In this document: positions 37,101 through 47,829 of the stretch, piece after piece
Layout: each line of letters begins with the position of its first letter
Numbering within the stretch: position 1 is the first letter of the stretch
Source of the DNA: Pempheris klunzingeri
Taxonomy: Eukaryota; Chordata; Actinopteri; Acropomatiformes; Pempheridae
Length of the DNA: 64,000 bases
Assembly: GCF_042242105.1 (NCBI RefSeq)
Contig: NC_092013.1
Span: forward strand, 8,950,618 to 9,014,617
Direction of reading: 5' to 3'
Position numbers and translations under genes: made by a program
Notes under the pieces: generated by a model
The model's input: the letters and a program-made list of their open reading frames with translations, nothing else
What the model was told of the DNA's origin: nothing
Databases searched by the model: none

Positions 37101-40100
37101 ACCAAAAAATACTAATGTTGCTATGCAGTGATTTCAATATAGTGCCAAACTTCAATCAAGTGCACTAAAATGTTTCTTTCATACCATTACACCTCTACAG
37201 CACTGTTAGCAGCCAACATAAAAACTGTCATGCATGAATGGATAACACATTATCAATGAATATGAGCGATCATTTCTATATTAGGGTTAGGAATTAAAAG
37301 GCAATCCCCATCCCATAATACAGCCTTCAACTCACAATGCCTTGTATTAGTGTATTCAAGCAGAAGCACATGAAGATGACCATTCACCATTTTGCTGTTT
37401 TAATGTAAAAAAAAAAAAAAAAAAAAAAAAAAGGGAAAAAACTGACCTGCCGGCAAAAAAAAGAAATTGGGTATGATGCGTTTTGTAAAAAATAAATAAA
37501 TAAAATGATGCAGAAAAAGCGCCATGCACCTATTATCTGCTTTACCGGTTCTGGGGGCGCTTTATAGCCTTTTAACTACATCCAGCGAAGGCAAAGATAT
37601 TAAAGTAGTAACACAGTTATTACAGTTTGGAAGTGAAAATTTTATGTTAAGAGATTTACCAAGCAAAATGGCATACATTTTGTGAACACTCTTCTAATTC
37701 CCCTAAAAGGATAACTCCGGTATTGTGTGACGTTGGTGTTTTAAAGGGATATTTCAGATACAGAACAATACTCAACAACACAAACTAATCAACTGAGGCA
37801 GCAGTAGACCAGCAACTCCTGTGTTTTGCGAGGCGATATAATGGCTGTTTGTGGTTAAACAGAATAGATCTTTCTGGTCCATCTCTGTAGGGATCCTCTC
37901 CAGACACTTTGATTAACAATTTGAGACTGTCAGTGGACGTACTTTCACTGACGCAGTTGCCCCAAAGGATTAGATTAAAGCTACTGCAGCTCGTTCGCAG
38001 CCTGTTCACGGCTGCCAGCTGAGGCAAAGTACTGGACCAGTTCCAAAAATGTTTGTACCTACCAGTCATTCAGAACCTCCAAATATATATATTATATTTA
38101 TATTTCATATAATAAAAATACCAGAGTTATCCTTTAAATGAGAGGGTAACACTCAATAAAATACATAGAAATAAACAGAGGAGGTTATATGTAGTCCTGA
38201 CAGATAAAAACCTTTATTAGTAGTACTAGTAACAGGTTACTCATGACTATATAAGCCTTACCTTCAAGGTCGCTTGGTTTGCCAGTTTAGTTGTCTTCAC
38301 ATGTGAAAAAAAGAGAAAAATATATTGATTACCTTTATATTTTCTACGAGTTTTTACTTTTATGCAGAAATTCACACTCAAATTCAATACTGCACTAATA
38401 TGATTCAGCATTTATTGCGTAAACACACTTACATTATCTTTGGCAATAGAAGCAAATTTGCTAGCGCCAACAGCGAAACTGCTCCAACCCTGCCAAAAAC
38501 AAACAAATACATAAATAAATAATCTGTCACAGGGGAATAACAAGACAACAAGAAGTACAACTCTGCCAAAGGATGTATATCTTGACCTACTGAATAAATA
38601 GATGACATGGCATTGTTGATGAAGTCATCCTCTTTCTTCTCTGGGGTCACTGTGTTGCCAAATCCAACGTACCGATTCTCTTGATTCCCACTGTAACCGC
38701 CTCCACTGAAGAAGCATTAAAAAGTTACAAAAACATTTCTTTTTACAGAAGACAACAGAAGACTGCATTATAAAAGAAATGTAAGGGCAGAGTGTCATTT
38801 GTGATTTGTAAACACAACATTCAAAGTTTGCCTCTCTTCCTCGGCTCAACTGTGATCAACTGTTTAGCCTCACTTTTTTTTTTTTGCTTTTTTTTCCCCA
38901 ACACTGTGTCCACCGTTTTGATAGCTTCCTCTTTGATGCATGCTTATGATGTGGCACCTCTTTGTTCGTAGATGGGGGCTACACACCCACGACCCAAATG
39001 TTGATGCCCATAAAGGATCCGAATACAGCAGAAAAAGAAAATACAGGCAGCAGGATCTCTGCACCTCTAGTGGGTCATAAATGATGATTAAGAGGGATTA
39101 TCTTTCTGTGGACCGGACTGATTCTACCTTTAAAGACAGTTTGGCTCTTACCTCTGATATGAGTTCACGTCATCACTCAACCAGTCTTCAAAAGCTTTGT
39201 CGCCAGATTTCGCTGAGTTTTGTCCAGGTCCTCCGGAGCTACATGACAGAAACATGAATTGAACACCTGTCCTGTACCTGGCATTGCACACATAGCTTGA
39301 GTGTGTTCAAATTGTCATTCACTTTTACCGATGAGAGGATGAAAGGCTGGTCTTGGGTTGAGGAGATGTCCAGTTCCTGGCAGGGGAAGTCTCAATAGAC
39401 CACTCCTTACCCTCTGCTAAAGTTGCGACCTGTAATATACAAAGTCAAAACAGGCATGAATGAATCTGATGAACAGACGACACCTTTAAAAGCGAGAAAT
39501 CTCACAGGAGCCTCAGCCATATCTGGACTGTTCTGCCACCAGCCTTCAATTTAAAGGCATCTATTCATTAAAGACACACTCTTATAATTATGAAATTAAA
39601 ATCAAGTTCCCTCTTTAGTCGATTTCATGGTCATAGATTAAACTTCATAAATGGATAAATAGATGTTGACTGACAAACAATAATGGAGAATTTAGTACTA
39701 AATGTGAATTAAGTAGCAAACTGATATAGTTGTGGTCTCCATTCTGCAGGAAAATTGAACATATCTTATTCATAGAGCACTCTGTCTGCACACTTTACCT
39801 TGTCTCTGAAGAGTGCGGCAGCTTTGCTGTTGTATTTCTCCTGTAAATTCCAGGTGGGATCATAATCATCTTGGAGCTCAAGAAAGAGACGAAATTTTCC
39901 ATTTCCGCCTGCCTTCATCTTCTCAAGCTCGATATCTTTCCACTTGTCCATGGTGACAGAGCGCACAAAGCTGAAGAGATAAATACAAGATTATGAGACT
40001 GTGATATTTCAGATATTTCAATGAATAAAAGGTACATGCTGACATCTCTGGGCTGCTCAGCTGTTGGTGAGTAAAGTTAGCAACAGCAACCAAACATATT

Positions 40101-40994
40101 CACCAAACTCATCCATGCATTTCAAATTTATGTCGATTGATGTCAAAGGATGTCGATGTGTAGAACTGTCAGAAAGTACGTTCATCTAAAAGCTCAGCAC
40201 ACTCCTTTACAGAACCTAATTTCATGGTTTGTTCAATCAAACAAACACACAATCATAACTGCCATCCTCTAAGGTCTGACTGGTTATGTGAGATTAAAAG
40301 TCAGCATGCTCTATATATCAGGTCATATCATCACCACCATAATATTCACCGGTCTTACCTGAGATGTACTCCCAGGCCCCTGTGCTTGCCGGAGCACTCA
40401 AGACAAATCCAGATCCCATAGGTCACACTAACCCACTGAGGGTTAAAAGCCCCACACTCAAAGCACAGCTGGAAAAGAACAAGACACAATAGATTGACTG
40501 ATTCAGGTTCCTGCCAAAAGACAAAAGCAATGACTTTTAAACTATTAAATTGAAAACCTCTTTGCAATGTAAGCATCAAGCTGATCGATGTGTTTGAACA
40601 CTGAGTCGCTGTCATTTAAATAGTGCAGAACAAGAACACATTGGTTTATATGTTTATTTTTAGGTTAGGAGACATATCTGTCTGACTGTCACTGCCAAAG
40701 ATGCACGCCAACAAGATGTCCGCTGGCAGGGAAATTCCCAACTAAAATTACATCCACCATTTATGTGAACGCGGATGAAAGCGGGGAAATTTTGTGAAGT
40801 GGGAAGGCGCTGCATCACAAGCCTCCCAAACACCTGCTACCTGCTATGTGAATTATACGGCTGCAGTGAGGCGACACGATTTTCACTAAGAAGTGACAGT
40901 GAGACACATGAATAAGCTGTTGGGGAAAACTTACATTATTCTCCTCTTGGGTTCTCACTTCCTTCAGAACTCGTCTGGTCCTTGGACTCGCCAT
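34152..40994 (-). CDS. arfgap1: ADP-ribosylation factor GTPase-activating protein 1, 12 coding exons
   Basis: ArfGAP1 stimulates GTP hydrolysis on Arf1 at the Golgi, driving COPI coat dynamics. Exons in transcript order: 40994-40935 ([13 protein letters not shown]), 40468-40359, 39970-39799, 39429-39329, 39238-39152, 38705-38591, 38489-38433, 38294-38262, 36771-36715, 35234-35175, 34669-34614, 34491-34152 (TAG). Lengths sum to 1248 bp in one frame: 415 codons; human is 406. The Arf-GAP zinc finger has Cys at residues 22, 25, 42 and 45, with the catalytic arginine at 50 (KHRGLG). The ALPS1 curvature sensor is intact ([20 protein letters not shown]). The second ALPS-like segment is short ([15 protein letters not shown]) and lacks the GWRDVTTFF block of the human protein. 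The C-terminus keeps the Trp-based repeats ([22 protein letters not shown]). All splice sites are GT/AG. Confidence 0.97.
35235..36714. other. arfgap1 intron, nothing recognised
   Basis: AT-rich intron between exons that join in phase. A 97-codon plus-strand frame at 35692-35985 has no recognisable domain. Confidence 0.4.
37407..37432. repeat. A26 homopolymer
   Basis: Twenty-six consecutive A on the plus strand within the arfgap1 intron, possibly the tail of a retroposed sequence. No matching element was recognised upstream. Confidence 0.9.
37707..38133. mobile_element. TTAA-type MITE in arfgap1 intron, 427 bp
   Basis: The left end reads AAGGATAACTCCGGTATT and the right end inverted reads AAGGATAACTCTGGTATT: 17 of 18 positions match. 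The right flank is TTAA (38134-38137) and the left is CTAA (37703-37706), one change from TTAA. No coding capacity. Confidence 0.75.
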
Positions 40995-42689
40995 GTTGAC
41001 CCACGCTGGAAGAGGATTGAAAGGATCCTCTTAAGTGAAACATTTAGTTACAAAAGCAAGAGAATCAAAATATTCATGTAAGTCTGTTCAAAACAACAAA
41101 TGATGCTCCTGGGAGATAATACTCCTGAACCCATCCTTCTGTTGCCAAGCTACAACTTGAGAATATAACTGAGTGCCAGAACACTATTTCACTGTCTCTT
41201 CAACAGAAAAAACAGCCCAAATTTGAAGTGATGTGTCACTTCTGATTTGGGCTGTTTTTTTTTTTTTTTAATTTAATAGAGGTCAGTTTCAATTTATGTG
41301 TTTGAACCAGTTTCTCCAAAAGCTGGATAGAAGTGAGGGAAACTTTTTTGTTGGTGTCACCCAAAACAAACCTGGACCTGCTCCATAGACAGCAGGCTTG
41401 TCTGAGATGAACTGCGCCTCGCCTGCAAAGTGGATGAAAGCAGCAGTCTGCAGTCATAAAGCTTGACAAAAAGCTGCAGTAAAACCTTCCCAGGATGACA
41501 CAGGAAGTCAGACAAATATTCCTCAGAGTCATCAAGTCACTGCTGACAAATTCAGTTTGTTAAATATATCAAACTTTTACATTTCACAAATAGTTGCTGC
41601 TTACTGATGTGGATGTTCTGAGAGAATGGCCTTATGATAATATAATACAGCATTATCTACTATGGCTGCAACGATCCATCTGTTTGGATCGAAATATCGA
41701 TTTAATGATCAATGATCCGAAAGCATCCATACAAAGTGAAACCACCGAAATTCAGGTAATGAAAGGCCTTTCTGCAGCCGCCTAAATCTCATGACCTCTG
41801 CCCAATGATTGTTACTGCAAAGACCTGGCTGACCTCAAATAAATTTGATTAATGAAGCAACTACCAGGACACTGTGGCAGACTTGATGGTGATATGAGCA
41901 CACATTCACAGCTGTCACTGTACCTTTGTTTTAATTAGAGATACACACCTTTGTTAAAAAATAAAATGAGTAGGTGTAAATGATACAATTAATCATGGCT
42001 GAATCTAATTCATCTTACTGACAGAGCCATCATTAACTTTATTAGTTATACCTGTGATTTTCTTAGTGTGACGTGTCAAAAGGTCTATTCTGTGTAAACT
42101 AATTTCAGGTAGAATATCACAGACAGACACCATAAGTGTCATTACTCCAACAAGTGTCACCTAAGGACAGTCCAATTTCAATCTCAGAACATATACGTTA
42201 GAAGTGGAGCTGTCAGGTTTGTCAAGGATACATCTGCTGATATTCTATATTTCTTTTTGTCAAGAAATGCCATGAAAAGCCTAAAACCAACAACAAAGTG
42301 ATCCCAACAGAGGTGGGAAGTAACAAAGCACACATACAACTTTACTGCAGCTAAGTTTTCAGGTATCTGCACTTTACTGGCGTAAAGTTTCTGACAGCTG
42401 GGTACTTTAGCTCCCAACATTTTAACACAAATATCTGTACTTCCTACTCCTTACATCTTCAAAACAGGCTTGTTACTTTAGTGTTAATGTATTTTAGGCA
42501 AATTATCAATTTTTTTAAATACTGAATCACTGCACACCATCCCAACTTCAAGACCGACTTCAACCTAAATGGACGGAGCAAAAACACACAATGCCGATTC
42601 CACCTCTGGACATGTCTATGCAACTATGTCTGATTTATCATATTCTTCTGTGCCATAGACCTCTAATGTCATCCAAAAACTAGTAAAAC

Positions 42690-43041
42690 ATATAGTGAGC
42701 CACCCTGTCACACTGGGTGACACAATTCAACGCAATGAACATGAGCACTGTACTTTACTGAGTCCTACTGCCAAAAATACTCACTAGAGCACCAAGTGTC
42801 CCAAACAAATGCACTATTTACTCCCGTTTAGACAATATTCACTTAAAACCACAGCGTCGAGCAGTTTTAGGAGGGCACTTATGAGGGACTATATAGATTT
42901 GTGAATCATTGGGAATGAATGAGAGCCACAGACAACATGGGAAAGCCAGAGAGTAATAACAGAATACATCGCTGGTTTGTTATTTTCATGTGATTTGATG
43001 ACAATAACAAAAAAATAGACCACCACCAGCCTTATCCTTTA
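42690..43041. repeat. Dispersed repeat, second copy (see 15376-15785)
   Basis: It shares an ordered series of motifs with 15376-15785. The right end CCAGCCTTATCCTTTAA carries TTAA, and AAGGATAAGG in inverse orientation resembles the AAGGATAAC end of the 37707 element. This hints at a related TTAA family; the left end is not preserved. Confidence 0.6.
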
Positions 43042-43207
43042 AACTGTCATGTATGGTTGTGCTGATATTTTGCCAATTTTGCCAGTCCAAAACCTAAATA
43101 TTTTACATTTACAATCAATATGACTGTCGCCAAATTGATTTGCCATCTAATCATTTCAGCTGTAGCTTAAACATGCATATTATACAATCAAAAATCACTA
43201 TATATAG

Positions 43208-43208
<1 letters not shown>

Positions 43209-43264
<56 letters not shown>
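43209..43264. repeat. (GATA)14 microsatellite
   Basis: Fourteen GATA units. The array is directly followed by TTGTTTATTGATCCCTCAG, then GGGGAAAG and GTTACAGCAGCTCAAGGGG (to about 43340). This resembles the 3' terminus, in reverse, of a fish non-LTR retrotransposon; such elements often carry a tetranucleotide tail. Confidence 0.95.
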
Positions 43265-43975
43265 TTGTTTATTGATCCCTCAGTGGGGAAAGTTTGCTGT
43301 TACAGCAGCTCAAGGGGACAGACAAAAGCACAATATATACTGTACACCTTATGAATTGAGCTGGATTCTCAGACAAGTTTTTTTTTTTTTCTACAGCGGC
43401 CCTCTTTATAAATCCATACACACATTCAGATGGATAAAGAGAAAAAAACTGCCAAGAAAACTCTCAGTCAGCTGTTAAGTTTACATTTCTCAAACCAGCA
43501 TTTGCTACATGAGCAGAAAAAGGGGAGAAAAAAAATGTCTCGCCTCTTTGACAAGCTTTGGCAATTTTTTGGGTCTTCTGGGAAAGAGACTGATTTAACT
43601 TGATGGATATTTTCTAATGAAAGACAGTTTTTAACTCGTCCCAAAGAGCTGATTGAGATGATCTGATTTTTATTCTTAAAATATCATTGAATGATATGAT
43701 GATATCGTTAATGTTAAAACGGGTTAATGTTTGTAGTCGTGTCAACGCTGTCTCCACTCCTAACACTAAAGATGTCATTCATCAGGCTCGTGTATCTTTA
43801 CCATTAAATGTCCAAAATATCAGGATGACTTAGTGATGTCCTGCTTTAAGTGAACCACTTAAAGTTTAAGTCTGAGCGGACATTTAACCAGCTTGTTAAC
43901 CTTTAGCTGAATTGATTTGATGGCTAACTTGACGATGCTAACGTTAGCTGTGCGCAGAGCTAACGGGTCCGTTAC

Positions 43976-44160
43976 CTGTCTGTGATTGATGAGACAACAA
44001 AGTCGCTGTTTTCAGAGGCTCCGCCGACAAACTCTACGAAGGCTTTTCTCCTGGAGCGGAGGCACAGCAAATACTGTAAAGTCACAGGCTGTGTGAGGCC
44101 GACAGAAGTGTATTATAACGATGGAGAGCTGCTGTTAAACACCGGTAGCCATGTTCCTGT
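43976..44160 (-). promoter_or_regulatory. arfgap1: Probable arfgap1 non-coding first exon / promoter
   Basis: On the minus strand, CAGACAG is followed by a donor GTAACGG at 43975, and the exon side is richer in CpG than its surroundings. The acceptor at 41005/41006 lies 11 bases before the start codon and needs an upstream exon such as this. The outer border is not determined. Confidence 0.5.
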
Positions 44161-46100
44161 TTGCATACGTTGGCAGTGCAGTGCATCATGGGAGTCCGTC
44201 TTCTTCCTCCTCCTCGTCTTCATTTATTTTTTTTCTTTTCTCTTTTAGTTTTTTGTCTCTGCTGCCTCCGCTGTTGCGGAGTAAGAAAATGCATGTAGAC
44301 CAAACTGTGACACCCATAAAAGTTGGCCATATTTCGTTCACAGGAGCACTCCTTAAAAATCCACAAAATTAACATTAGGTTTGTCTTTGGCTCTTTCTCC
44401 AGCTACTCCCAGCAGGACTTGTGGTGGTAGGAAAAGCACAGGTGTTAGCTTATTAATTCACGTTTTTTCCTGTTTAAATTGTGCCATGAATTACACACAT
44501 GATGTTCTTCAGTTTGAAAGATAATTTTGTAAGTCAAGAAAGTCTCAGTTTGTCGCAAACCTGTTGAAGTATAAGACTTTTACTTGCTTCTCAGCAGAGA
44601 TCAGAGAAAACACAATGTGGCTTCTGCTTACCCTCTCAGATGGACCAGCCACTGCTGTGTGATGAATGCCGCCCGTGATTTTTTGCTCAGGAATGTCGAC
44701 TCGACACTCAGTTCATAAAACCAAAGAATACTGCAAATACAAGGCCTGTCATCAATGGACCGTAGGCTCAATCACCACTGTGTTAACCCATTCAACAATA
44801 GATAGTGACTTGACAAAATTTTAACTGAAAATCTTTAAGATTGCCTCTGTAAGTTATGTTGTCCCTGAAAAAGGCTTATTCATGATGATCTCCTTTTCAT
44901 GCCCATACCTTATCCCACTTTATTTGCCTGATGTGAAGCACTATGAATCACATCTGTTCTTGCCTCTTTTACATCGCCTATCATACATGTTTTGCCAATT
45001 CTTAAATATTAGCATTAAAGTCATCAATTCATAGAACGCACCTGAATTGAAACATTGACTGTTTATTAATCTTGACAACAACAAAAATGGAGCGTTTGAT
45101 GCCCAGTGGTTTACAGAGAGCATGTAGCCTAACCGTAATGCCCCCTGTTTCTAGCTCAGGACCCACTATTGTTGCCTGTCCCTCCCTCACCATCCAGTAA
45201 CGGCAAAAAGCTTACAATGAAGGTTTTGTCCAACTTCAAAATAGTATTGTAACACATTGCTGAAAATAGTGGGCTCATTTAATTGGGACTAGCATCATAT
45301 TTTCATCATTATTTAATTTTTTTTCAAGCAAAACTAATATTGTATACCTCTGGTGCTACTCTCATCTCTCGTTTATAAAGCATGACTCAAACAAGACTTA
45401 GCCAATATACTCTGTAGTTGCTCATTTTTAGGAACGATTTTAAGAACTGAAGAACTTTAACAGTGTTTTGTTTAAAATTAGTTGATTAGTTACCAGCCCC
45501 CACAAAAGTCTAAACTACCTGCCTTCTCATAGGGACAGACTGTAGGTTCGATTATGTGTGTTTATACAACAGCTGCCCCCAATAGTCCCCAATCATTATT
45601 GATATTTTCACCTGGCCGTCAGACAAAAATGTTTTAAAGGTTTTATCAACAAATAACTGTGATTATTGAATGTAACAGTTATTTACATTCATTGTGCAGA
45701 CCATCATAGCATATTATCAAAATCTGAGCAATAAAACTCAATAAAACTGCTAACTGTCACAAGCACCGCTGATTAAATTTCATATAGTAAATCTAACGTG
45801 AGTAAAACTGCAACAGAGTGACACAGTGTTTACTGTTAGAATCAAGCTTTCATTCTGCTTTTGTTGTGTCAAATTAAGTCAAACCTTTGTTGGATCTTCA
45901 TTAATCTTTTATTATGCTCTTGAAATTTCCTCTTTTATTTTTTTTTTATTTAACTTTAGGCAGAATTGTGATGAGAAACAGGAGGGGAATTTTGAGGAAT
46001 CTAAAGGATTAAAGTACAGTCCTCACTCATGGTGCTGCAGTGTTAAATAACAGTGGACGTGTCAGTGGGGTTATGCTCTTTACCCAATGCCATTAGCTGC
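44161..46100. other. Intergenic between arfgap1 and the Rh gene
   Basis: Head-to-head spacer of about 2 kb. It holds no recognised gene and no inverted-repeat element with clear ends. It must contain the Rh promoter at its right end. Confidence 0.45.
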
Positions 46101-46121
46101 TCTTATCTGATAAAAAAGAGG

Positions 46122-46129
46122 TATAAAAG
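46122..46129 (+). promoter_or_regulatory. TATA box of the Rh gene
   Basis: TATAAAAG lies 46 bases before the ATG at 46175, so transcription would start around 46150 and leave a very short leader. A TTATCT (inverse AGATAA, GATA-factor type) lies about 20 bases upstream at 46103-46108. The GATA site is only a six-base match and may be chance. Confidence 0.65.
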
Positions 46130-46174
46130 GGGTGTTGCTGCAGCTGGGGGAGAAACTGTGAGGTCTACATCACC

Positions 46175-47596
46175 ATGAGTGCGTCTATAAGTTTGAAGGT
46201 GCGCCTGCCGGTGCTTGTGCTGGTGTTGGAGGTTGTCATTATAGCTCTTTATGCTGCGTTTGTCACTTACGACGACAATGCCAACGCTAAGCTGCAAAAC
46301 AACGAGACCATCCCAATGGACAACTCTCTGTACCGCGACTATCCCTACTTTGCTGACGTGCAGGTGATGATCTTCATAGGCTTCGGCTGCCTGCTGGCCT
46401 TCTTCCGATTCTACGGCTTCAGTGGGATGGTCTTCAACTTCCTCACAGCCACATTTGCGATCCAGTGGGCGATCCTGATGCAAGGATTCTTCCAGTTTTA
46501 CCATGACGGTAAAATTCACCTGGGGGTGATCAACCTGTTGAATGCAGAGTTTGCCTGTGCTGTGGTGCTCATCTCTTTCGGAGCCGTGCTCGGGAAGACC
46601 AGTCCTGTTCAGCTCCTGTTCATGGCTTTGCTGGAGATCCCTGTCTTTGCTGTGACAGAGTGGGCAGTATTGAAATATATTAGGATCAATGATGCAGGTG
46701 GCACTATTCTTATTCACCTGTTTGCCTGCTACTTTGGTCTAGGGGTGACATTTGCGCTGTACCGCCCAAGCCTGAATAAGGGACACGCTAAAGAGATCAC
46801 AAGTTATCACTCTGACATCCTCTCTGTAATGGGAACTCTGTTCCTTTGGGTGTTCTGGCCCTCATTCAATTCTGCTCTGACCTTTAAGGGTGACGATCAA
46901 CACAGAGCAATACTCCACACGTTTATCGGCCTAAGCTCATCCACTATCACTGCCTTTGCACTCTCTGCTGCATTCAATAAGAGAGGCAAGCTCACAATGG
47001 CTGATATTCAAAACGTGACTCTGGCAGGTGGTGTGACTGTTGGGGCCTCTGTGGACATGATGATCTCCCCTGTAGCTGCATACGCCCTGGGCGTCATGGG
47101 CTGCACTGCCTGTTTCTTTGGATACAAGTACCTGACCCCCTTTATGGCCCGAAACATGAGGATCCAAGACCAGTGTGGTATTCACAACCTCCACGGGCTC
47201 ACTGGCCTCATATCATCTATAGCAGGGATCTGTGCCATCCTCCTAGCCACTGAGGAAACCTACGGGCCCAGCATGTACCAGATCTTTTCCCATCGTGCAC
47301 CACCAGAGGGAGATCCAAAGCTCCTGGAACTGCAGAGACTGATCCCAGGGCTGAAGCCGGGCTTGGGTCGGACTGCACAGGAACAAGCCCTCTACCAGCT
47401 GGCAGCTGTCTTCACCACCATCGCGGCATCTACAGTTGGTGGGATCCTGACTGGTTTTGTCATGAAGCTGCCCTTCATGGCATCCCCATCTGACATGGAC
47501 TGCTTTGATGATGAGCTTTTCTTCGACTTGCCCTCTGACTTTGAGACCCCCATGAGCGAAAAAGAACAAATGAGCTCTATAAACACCAAAGTCTGA
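46175..47596 (+). CDS. Rh family ammonia channel, Rhcg-like, intronless
   Basis: Rh glycoproteins conduct NH3 across membranes; in fish gills they support ammonia excretion. The frame of 473 codons covers a full-length protein (family 450-490) with about 12 hydrophobic segments. Residues seen: an N-glycosylation sequon at Asn43 (NET) in the first extracellular loop; the acidic residue Asp173 in INDAGG; the pore histidines His181 (ILIHLFACYFG) and His340 (GIHNLHGLTG); and the second acidic residue Asp332. All four are shifted by exactly four from the human RhCG positions 177, 185, 344 and 336. The start has a good context (ATCACCATGA). Vertebrate Rh genes normally have about ten introns, but here the whole coding sequence is one exon. 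TATA and poly(A) signals frame it. It is closest in feel to the fish Rhcg/Rhcg-like group; I cannot choose the exact paralogue. Confidence 0.95.
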   Translation: MSASISLKVRLPVLVLVLEVVIIALYAAFVTYDDNANAKLQNNETIPMDNSLYRDYPYFADVQVMIFIGFGCLLAFFRFYGFSGMVFNFLTATFAIQWAILMQGFFQFYHDGKIHLGVINLLNAEFACAVVLISFGAVLGKTSPVQLLFMALLEIPVFAVTEWAVLKYIRINDAGGTILIHLFACYFGLGVTFALYRPSLNKGHAKEITSYHSDILSVMGTLFLWVFWPSFNSALTFKGDDQHRAILHTFIGLSSSTITAFALSAAFNKRGKLTMADIQNVTLAGGVTVGASVDMMISPVAAYALGVMGCTACFFGYKYLTPFMARNMRIQDQCGIHNLHGLTGLISSIAGICAILLATEETYGPSMYQIFSHRAPPEGDPKLLELQRLIPGLKPGLGRTAQEQALYQLAAVFTTIAASTVGGILTGFVMKLPFMASPSDMDCFDDELFFDLPSDFETPMSEKEQMSSINTKV

Positions 47597-47805
47597 GCCG
47601 TCACACAGAGGCAGCCATCATGAGTCATTCAATTTTTTAATTATTGTCTAAATGTAAATATTTTTCACACTTGTTTGCAAGTGTTACAGATGTGTGATTA
47701 ATTATTATGCCTGTTATGCCTGCTTTGCCTTGTATTGTGTTAGAGTGATAAAATGCATTCACTGGTTTGAGCTCAAGGGTTCTGAAGGTATGTAAATCCA
47801 TTTGA

Positions 47806-47811
47806 AATAAA
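47806..47811 (+). terminator. Poly(A) signal of the Rh gene
   Basis: AATAAA about 210 bases after the stop at 47594-47596 on the same strand, inside AT-rich 3' UTR. Confidence 0.6.
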
Positions 47812-47829
47812 TTATTTCTAAAGTACACA

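Larger units (their letters stand above)
41006..43975. other. arfgap1 first intron with several repeats
   Basis: Intron between the probable non-coding first exon (from 43976) and the acceptor at 41005/41006. It contains a fragment at about 42307-42490 that begins AGAGGTGGGAAGTAACAAAG, a motif of a common teleost repeat. It also holds a copy of the 15376 repeat at 42690-43041 and the GATA array. No coding exon was found. Confidence 0.5.

Noticed and set aside
43209-43264. Regular short repeats considered as a CRISPR-like array
   Set aside because: Uninterrupted tetranucleotide units without spacers, in a vertebrate intron: an ordinary microsatellite.
46103-46717. 204-codon minus-strand frame opposite the Rh gene
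   Set aside because: Antisense shadow of the strongly conserved Rh coding sequence.
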